Positions 59,344 to 64,000 of a stretch of DNA of 64,000 bases are shown here, in pieces. A program made the position numbers and the translations under genes. The DNA is from a bacterium. GTDB lineage: Bacteria; Desulfobacterota; Binatia; HRBIN30; CADEER01. The notes under the pieces were generated by a model. That model saw only the letters and a program-made list of their open reading frames with translations. It did not search any database and had not been told where the DNA came from. The stretch spans positions 86,286 to 150,285 of the forward strand of contig JAHBUY010000007.1 of the NCBI GenBank assembly GCA_019637795.1, read 5' to 3'. The first letter of the stretch is position 1. The number at the start of each line of letters is the position of its first letter.

Positions 59344-59436
59344 GGGTAGGCAGACGGGGCAGGCTGGCAGGGGCTGGCCGATAGAGGTCCGACACAGCGG
59401 GCGCCGGCGCCCGCGGGGGAAACGGGGGACGAGACG

Positions 59437-61635
59437 GTGCGTGACGTTTTCGCGGCTGCGGCGCGACGGGCGGTGGGGATTTCGCTCGCGCTCGCGGCTC
59501 TCCTCGCCGCCGGCACGGCTTCCGCCCACAACGGCACCGGCAAATTGCGCGGGGTCTGCGTGATGCAGAACCTGGCCGGTCGCGGCACCATGACGGTGAC
59601 CGTGTCCAACCTCTGGAGCGGCTCGGTGACCAACGTCACCCCGTCCGACCTGCTTGCCTCGGGTACCGGCACCGCGACCTTCTTCCTGCAGACCAGTCCG
59701 CGCCCGTTGCGCGAGCTCTTGCCCGGTAAGAACACCGATTTCGTGTGGCGCGGGCGGCTCTACGGGGACGGCGTCATCGACCTCTCGGTCGAAGTGCTGG
59801 CGCAGTTCGACGATGGCCACATCGAATCGACGGGCATCGTCAACTGCAACCGCCTCGTCGTCGGCAACGGCGGCGAGGGGCCGCCGACCAATACGCCCGG
59901 CCAGCGGCCGACGAACACGCCAGTCGGCGGCGCGGCATCTCCCACGCCGACCAGTGGCCGGCCCACCGCGACCAGCGGACGGCCGACCTCGACCTCACGC
60001 CCCACGCGCACCTCGCGCGTCGATCCGAGCGCAACGGCGACCCGTCCGCAGGCTACCTCGACGCCGACCCGGATTCAGCCGACGGCAACCTTCACCCGCG
60101 TGCCGCCGACCAGGACGCCCACCCAGGCCAGGCCGACGCGGACGCCGATCCCCGACCGGCCCACGCGGACCCCGATCGTCGTGCCGTCGCGCACCGCAAC
60201 GCCGAGCCGCCCGGCGCGGCCGACTGCGACGCCGAGTGCGCCGGCGCCGACCAGAACGCCGATCCCCGCTCGTCCGTCTCGGACGCCCATTCCGACCGCG
60301 ACGGCTCGGCCGACGCGGACACCGAATGTGCCCGCGGCGACGCCGACCCGAACGCCGACGCAGTCCCAGGGTGGGACGATCGGCGTGCTCGCTGCGAGCT
60401 GCAGCCTGCGGCGCAACATCGATCTGGTGACCATCACCATGGCGGTGCAGAACCGCAGCGGCGTCGACATTCAACAGCTCGCTGCCAGTCCGCTCAGCCT
60501 GCAGCCTGAGGGCGGCGCCCTGTTCTTCGATCGTACCGGCCCGAGCCCGACCTCGGCGCCGCTGGTGCGCAACGGCGCCACCGCCACGTTCCAATGGACC
60601 GGCCGGCTCAGCCCGGGCGGCACCATGGGCTTCAGCGCCAGTGCCGCCGCCAATAGCAGTCGCGGCCCGCTCACTACCGGCTTGGTGGACTGCGGCGTCA
60701 CGGGTTCGGATGCCGGAAATTTCGATCCCAGCAGCTTCTCCGGCACCTGCACCCTGTCGCCCGGCGACCCCGGCACGCTGCGGGTCGAGGTGCGCAACGG
60801 CTCGCGCGAAACGCTGCAGACCATCGAGGCGGGTTTGGTGGCGCGAACCGGCAGTGGCACGGCGCAGCTCACCGAAGTGCGCGGTCCGTCGCCGCGGAGC
60901 GTCAGCACCCTCAGCTCCGGCGCGCGGCGCCAGTTCGACTTCCAGGGGCGCTTCCTGGGCAACGGCGAGATCCGGGTTCAATTCGAAGCCAAGGGCACGC
61001 GGCAGACCACCAACGATCGCGTGTCGACCGGCCGCATCGAATGCGCGGCGCAGGTCGGCGGCACCGGTGGCAATCTGCCGGATCTCGGCGTCGACCAAGA
61101 GGACCTGCGCAACTCGGTGATGATCGAGACGAAGAATTTCACCGCCGACAACTGCGCCGTGTTCGAGGGGTGCGTCGACGGCACGGGGAACCGCAAACTC
61201 CTGCGCTTCAACACAACGACCCCGAACTACGGCCCAGGCGACGTCTTCCTCGGTGACCCGCGGGGCAGCTCGACGTTCGAGTACTCGGCCTGCCACAATC
61301 ACTACCATTTCAAGGAATACGCGGATTACCGACTGCTCGACATGGGTGGAAACATCGTCGCTCGCGGGCACAAGCAGGCCTTCTGCCTGGTCGATCTGTG
61401 GAAGCCGCCGGGGCTGCGTGGCCGCGCCGATCCGCAGTTCAATCATTGCGGCTACCAGGGCATCAGTGCCGGTTGGGCCGACGTCTACCACCGCGGCCTC
61501 GACTGCCAGTGGATCGACATCACCGGCGTGCCGTCCGGACGTTACGTGCTCGAAGTCGTGATCAATCCGGCGCACGTCATCAGGGAGAACAACTACTCCA
61601 ACAACAGCGCCCGAACCGAGGTCGTCATCCCCTAG
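59437..61635 (+). CDS. Secreted lysyl oxidase-domain protein with Thr/Pro linker
   Basis: 732 residues from GTG. A Sec signal ends near TASAHNG. Residues 147-313 are a Thr/Pro/Arg linker with no Lys. Three copies of a roughly 100-residue module are bracketed by Cys41/Cys137, Cys322/Cys419 and Cys438/Cys536. Residues about 545-732 form a lysyl oxidase catalytic domain: copper ligands His620, His622, His624 (ACHNHYHFKEY), the quinone Lys646 (RGHKQAFCLVD) and Tyr684 (WADVYHRGLDCQWIDITG), and VVINPAHVIRENNYSNNS at the end. Lysyl oxidase oxidises peptidyl lysine to allysine. Next gene encodes a Lys-periodic repeat protein. Confidence 0.9.
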   Translation: MRDVFAAAARRAVGISLALAALLAAGTASAHNGTGKLRGVCVMQNLAGRGTMTVTVSNLWSGSVTNVTPSDLLASGTGTATFFLQTSPRPLRELLPGKNTDFVWRGRLYGDGVIDLSVEVLAQFDDGHIESTGIVNCNRLVVGNGGEGPPTNTPGQRPTNTPVGGAASPTPTSGRPTATSGRPTSTSRPTRTSRVDPSATATRPQATSTPTRIQPTATFTRVPPTRTPTQARPTRTPIPDRPTRTPIVVPSRTATPSRPARPTATPSAPAPTRTPIPARPSRTPIPTATARPTRTPNVPAATPTRTPTQSQGGTIGVLAASCSLRRNIDLVTITMAVQNRSGVDIQQLAASPLSLQPEGGALFFDRTGPSPTSAPLVRNGATATFQWTGRLSPGGTMGFSASAAANSSRGPLTTGLVDCGVTGSDAGNFDPSSFSGTCTLSPGDPGTLRVEVRNGSRETLQTIEAGLVARTGSGTAQLTEVRGPSPRSVSTLSSGARRQFDFQGRFLGNGEIRVQFEAKGTRQTTNDRVSTGRIECAAQVGGTGGNLPDLGVDQEDLRNSVMIETKNFTADNCAVFEGCVDGTGNRKLLRFNTTTPNYGPGDVFLGDPRGSSTFEYSACHNHYHFKEYADYRLLDMGGNIVARGHKQAFCLVDLWKPPGLRGRADPQFNHCGYQGISAGWADVYHRGLDCQWIDITGVPSGRYVLEVVINPAHVIRENNYSNNSARTEVVIP

Positions 61636-61666
61636 AGGGGCAGGCCGGGGCTGGAATCCTGACAAA

Positions 61667-61709
61667 GCGCAGAAAACTGCTTGACTAATGAGAAGCGGAA
61701 CAACTAGAC
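61667..61709 (+). promoter_or_regulatory. Candidate promoter for the repeat-protein gene
   Basis: GCGCAGAAAACTGCTTGACT (61667-61686) ends in a TTGACT -35-like element; CTAGAC lies 17 bp later at 61704-61709. The upstream block closely resembles that before the lysyl oxidase gene, which favours co-regulation. The remaining 170 bp before the start codon form an untranslated leader with no gene. Confidence 0.45.
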
Positions 61710-61880
61710 GTGGGACCGGACTTCCCAGGGGGGTCGTCTGGAAACGATTCAAGGGGGACCTAAGGGTGTGTAGCGGGGACAGCGCATCTCGAGGCAACGA
61801 GCGTGGGGAATCTCGTTGCATCGCCATGCGTGAGCGTTGAACGCTCGCTGCTGCACGGCTCCGGACAGGGAGGACAGGGC

Positions 61881-63560
61881 ATGTTGAGGGTCAGAGTGGG
61901 GACAATCGCCGGCGTTGTGGGTGCCGTTCTGATGACGGCCAGCGCCGGCGTCGCGCAGCTCAATACCCGCAAGCCCACCAGCACACCGCGGCCGACGAGC
62001 ACGCCGATCGAGCAAGACGTGCGGACCCGCAAGCCGACCAACACGGTACGGCCGACGAGCACGCCGATCGTGCTCGATACGCGCACGCGCAAGCCGACCA
62101 GCACGTCGCGGCCGACGAGCACCCCGATCGTGCTCGAGGAGCGGACGCGCAAGCCGACCAACACGTCGCGGCCGACCAGCACGCCGATCGTGCTCGAGGA
62201 GCGGACGCGTAAGCCGACCAGCACGGCACGGCCGACCAGCACCCCGATCATCCCCGAGGATCGGACGCGCAAGCCGACCAGCACCTCCCGGCCGACCAGC
62301 ACGCCGATCGTGCTCGAAGAGCGGACGCGTAAGCCGACGAGCACCGAGCGGCCGACCCGCACGCCGATCGTCACCGAGGATCGCACGCGCAAGCCGACCA
62401 GCACCTCCCGGCCAACGCGCACCCCGATCGTCACCGAGGATCGTACGCGCAAGCCGACCAGCACCGAGCGGCCGACGCGCACCCCGATCGTCACCGAAGA
62501 TCGCACGCGCAAGCCGACGAGCACTGAGCGGCCGACCCGCACGCCGATCGTCACCGAGGACCGCACGCGCAAGCCGACCAGCACCGAGCGGCCGACTCGC
62601 ACGCCGATCGTCACCGAGGACCGCACGCGTAAGCCGACCAGCACCGAGCGGCCGACGCGCACGCCGATCGTCACCGAAGATCGCACGCGCAAGCCGACCA
62701 GCACCGAGCGGCCGACCCGCACCCCGATCGTCACCGAGGATCGCACGCGCAAGCCGACCAGCACCGAGCGGCCGACCCGCACCCCGATCGCGCAGGAGGA
62801 GCGGACGCGCAAACCGACCAGCACTGAACGGCCGACCCGCACCCCGATCGCGCAGGAGGAGCGGACGCGCAAGCCGACCAGCACTGAACGCCCGACCCGC
62901 ACGCCGATCGTCACCGAGGACCGGACGCGCAAGCCGACCAGCACCGAGCGGCCGACCCGCACCCCGATCGTCACCGAGGATCGCACGCGCAAGCCGACGA
63001 GCACCGAGCGCCCGACCCGCACGCCGATCGCGCAGGAGGATCGGACGCGGAAGCCGACGAGCACCGAGCGGCCGACGCGGACGCCGATCGTCAGCGAGGA
63101 TCGCACGCGCAAGCCGACCAGCACGGAGCGCCCAACTCGCACGCCGGGGACGAGCGAAGACCGGACGCGCAAGCCGACCAGCACGGCTCGGCCGACCCGC
63201 ACCCCGCTCCCCGAGGCGCCGCCGCCTCAGTTCGAGGCGGGCGGAATCAGCGCCGCTTGCCGCGCCATCGACAAGGGCGGCCCGGCCGCCAAGGACAACC
63301 TGATCCATGTGACCCTGATTGTCAGCAATGCGTCGGGGGCCCAGATCACGGGCCTCACGGCTCATGCGCTGGACATTCAAGGGGGACCGTACCGGCTCAA
63401 CAGCGCTCCGGGTCTCACGCGGACGCTGGTGAACGGCAGCTCCGCAGCGTTCCGCTACTCGCTCGACGCAGATGCCTCGCTCTCAATCAGCGCCTCGGCG
63501 TCCGCGACCGGACCTGGTGGGGAGCTGATCAACATCGGACCAGTCGCCTGCGAATTCTGA
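61881..63560 (+). CDS. Secreted protein with 21 tandem lysine-bearing 20-residue Pro/Thr repeats
   Basis: 559 residues from ATG with GGGAGGACAGGGC before it. Sec signal cleaved near Ala25. Residues 28-447 are 21 exact 20-residue units of the type RTRKPTSTERPTRTPIVTED. Lys occurs once per unit at fixed phase (residues 31, 51 and so on to 431), and Pro and Thr are constant. Residues 455-559 form one Cys-bracketed module (Cys460/Cys557), like the three in the upstream lysyl oxidase protein. Highly extended, basic, likely O-glycosylated. I infer a lysyl oxidase substrate. An earlier in-frame ATG at 61803 lacks a signal context. Confidence 0.85.
   Translation: MLRVRVGTIAGVVGAVLMTASAGVAQLNTRKPTSTPRPTSTPIEQDVRTRKPTNTVRPTSTPIVLDTRTRKPTSTSRPTSTPIVLEERTRKPTNTSRPTSTPIVLEERTRKPTSTARPTSTPIIPEDRTRKPTSTSRPTSTPIVLEERTRKPTSTERPTRTPIVTEDRTRKPTSTSRPTRTPIVTEDRTRKPTSTERPTRTPIVTEDRTRKPTSTERPTRTPIVTEDRTRKPTSTERPTRTPIVTEDRTRKPTSTERPTRTPIVTEDRTRKPTSTERPTRTPIVTEDRTRKPTSTERPTRTPIAQEERTRKPTSTERPTRTPIAQEERTRKPTSTERPTRTPIVTEDRTRKPTSTERPTRTPIVTEDRTRKPTSTERPTRTPIAQEDRTRKPTSTERPTRTPIVSEDRTRKPTSTERPTRTPGTSEDRTRKPTSTARPTRTPLPEAPPPQFEAGGISAACRAIDKGGPAAKDNLIHVTLIVSNASGAQITGLTAHALDIQGGPYRLNSAPGLTRTLVNGSSAAFRYSLDADASLSISASASATGPGGELINIGPVACEF
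61962..63221 (+). repeat. 60-bp tandem repeat, 21 units
   Basis: Twenty-one in-frame 60-bp units without interruption encode the 20-residue repeats. Units 1-6 have the PTSTPI variant, units 7-20 PTRTPI, and unit 21 is a PTRTPL variant. Third-position changes are frequent, so most differences are silent. Such arrays expand and contract by recombination or slippage. Confidence 0.95.
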
Positions 63561-63585
63561 TCGACCAGAAATCCACAGCGTGATG

Positions 63586-63624
63586 AAAAGGGGGCCAGGG
63601 TCGTGTACCTGGCCCCCTTTTTTT
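63586..63624 (+). terminator. Strong intrinsic terminator
   Basis: GGGGGCCAGG (63590-63599) pairs perfectly with CCTGGCCCCC (63608-63617) across an 8-base loop, flanked by AAAA on the left and seven T on the right. Classic Rho-independent terminator 26 bp after the repeat-protein stop. It separates this gene from the following Cys-rich gene. Confidence 0.92.
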
Positions 63625-63736
63625 ACGCCCTCACGCTTGGTTCGCTCTTTCTTGAAAGAATCGCGCTGCGTATCGTGACGCAGAGCGCCGGTGAAGGGGC
63701 GGAGCGCGAAGAAGGGCGCCGCGCGAGGTGAACGCA

Positions 63737-64000
63737 ATGTCCAATCGACTGAATCGTCTGCTGTGGAGCGTGTTCGGCGCTCTTGCGGTGCTGCTGACCG
63801 GCGGCGTCGTTCTGGCCCAGACGCCGACTCCCGTGCCTGGGGGCGACTGTTGCGCGGTTCACAGTGGCGTCGGTTGCGACAACCGGGCGTGCCAGGACTG
63901 TGTGACCGAGACCCAGGCGGTCTGCGGAATTCTGCCGTGGGACCAGTTCTGTGTTGCAGGCACGACGGATCCGGAGTGCGCGAATATCTGCGGATGCATC
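63737..64000 (+). CDS. Secreted Cys-rich protein, N-terminal part
   Basis: Open at the window end; 88 residues visible. Signal peptide to about residue 27 (VVLAQ), a short TPTPVPGG spacer, then ten Cys in the next 50 residues (DCCAVHSGVGC, ACQDCVTETQAVC, FCVAGTTDPEC, NICGC), as in disulfide-rich extracellular repeats. A GAGGTG ribosome site precedes the ATG. Third secreted protein in a row; function unknown. Context suggests the same extracellular structure as the lysyl oxidase pair. Confidence 0.75.
   Translation, partial: MSNRLNRLLWSVFGALAVLLTGGVVLAQTPTPVPGGDCCAVHSGVGCDNRACQDCVTETQAVCGILPWDQFCVAGTTDPECANICGCI

Noticed and set aside
61760..63202. Long minus-strand reading frame opposite the 60-bp repeats, with Val/Arg/Gly-rich repeats
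   Set aside because: A 60-bp period keeps every frame open in GC-rich DNA. It has no signal peptide or ribosome site, and the plus-strand protein has clear signal, repeats and a terminal Cys module.
61962..63221. CRISPR-like regular repeat
   Set aside because: Repeats are contiguous 60-bp in-frame coding units with no unique spacers; no cas genes.

Overview
The window is very GC-rich, densely coded chromosomal DNA from a Gram-negative-type bacterium. Exported proteins carry Sec or lipoprotein signals, and the DNA has dapL/dapF lysine synthesis, hslVU and a xerC-hslVU-argBDFGH block in an order reminiscent of deltaproteobacteria. Thr/Pro-rich linkers in exported proteins, F420-type redox genes and many acyl-CoA dehydrogenases fit a Binatota (Desulfobacterota_B)-like lineage. 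That placement is inference; there is no rRNA or other marker here, and I saw no tRNA or CRISPR array.

Layout. 0-11.4 kb is catabolic and regulatory: a cut-off LLM-class oxidoreductase diverges from a nitronate monooxygenase/FadR-type regulator pair; then come a TetR-diiron protein-SDR operon, an acyl-CoA dehydrogenase, a pyridine nucleotide-disulfide oxidoreductase remnant, a sulfatase, and a second TetR plus AurF-like diiron oxygenase pair. 11.4-34.9 kb is mixed: a JAMM-DinG helicase fusion, the two agmatine-to-putrescine enzymes, an M19-like lipoprotein hydrolase, an F420 reductase, a GH36 glycosidase, nadA, a MATE pump, two c-type cytochromes, a degenerate nucleotide cyclase, leucyl aminopeptidase, a QueD-like protein, two acyl-CoA dehydrogenases, a UvrD-like helicase and a TusA-like protein.

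35-49.3 kb is biosynthetic: folK, dapL, dapB-dapA-dapF, a small lipoprotein, argH, argG, argF-argD-argB, hslU-hslV and xerC. Many of these genes overlap by 4 bp, so they are probably translationally coupled. 49.3-59.3 kb holds a zinc-ribbon protein, a DUF35/thiolase pair, an enoyl-CoA hydratase, mdh-sucC without sucD, a lipoprotein-like protein, and a zincin-methyltransferase-exonuclease-uvrB operon.

The most unusual part is 59.3-64 kb: three consecutive genes for secreted proteins. The first has a lysyl oxidase domain with the copper histidines and the Lys/Tyr cofactor pair conserved. The second is 21 tandem 20-residue Pro/Thr-rich units, each with exactly one lysine at the same position. 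The third, cut by the window end, is Cys-rich. A roughly 100-residue module bracketed by two cysteines occurs three times in the first protein and once in the second. I propose a bacterial enzyme-plus-substrate pair for an allysine-cross-linked extracellular matrix. The residues and repeats are directly visible; the function is inference.

A family of intergenic palindromic elements (about 150 bp, near-identical 26-30 bp inverted ends) occurs at least twice intact and three times as apparent remnants.
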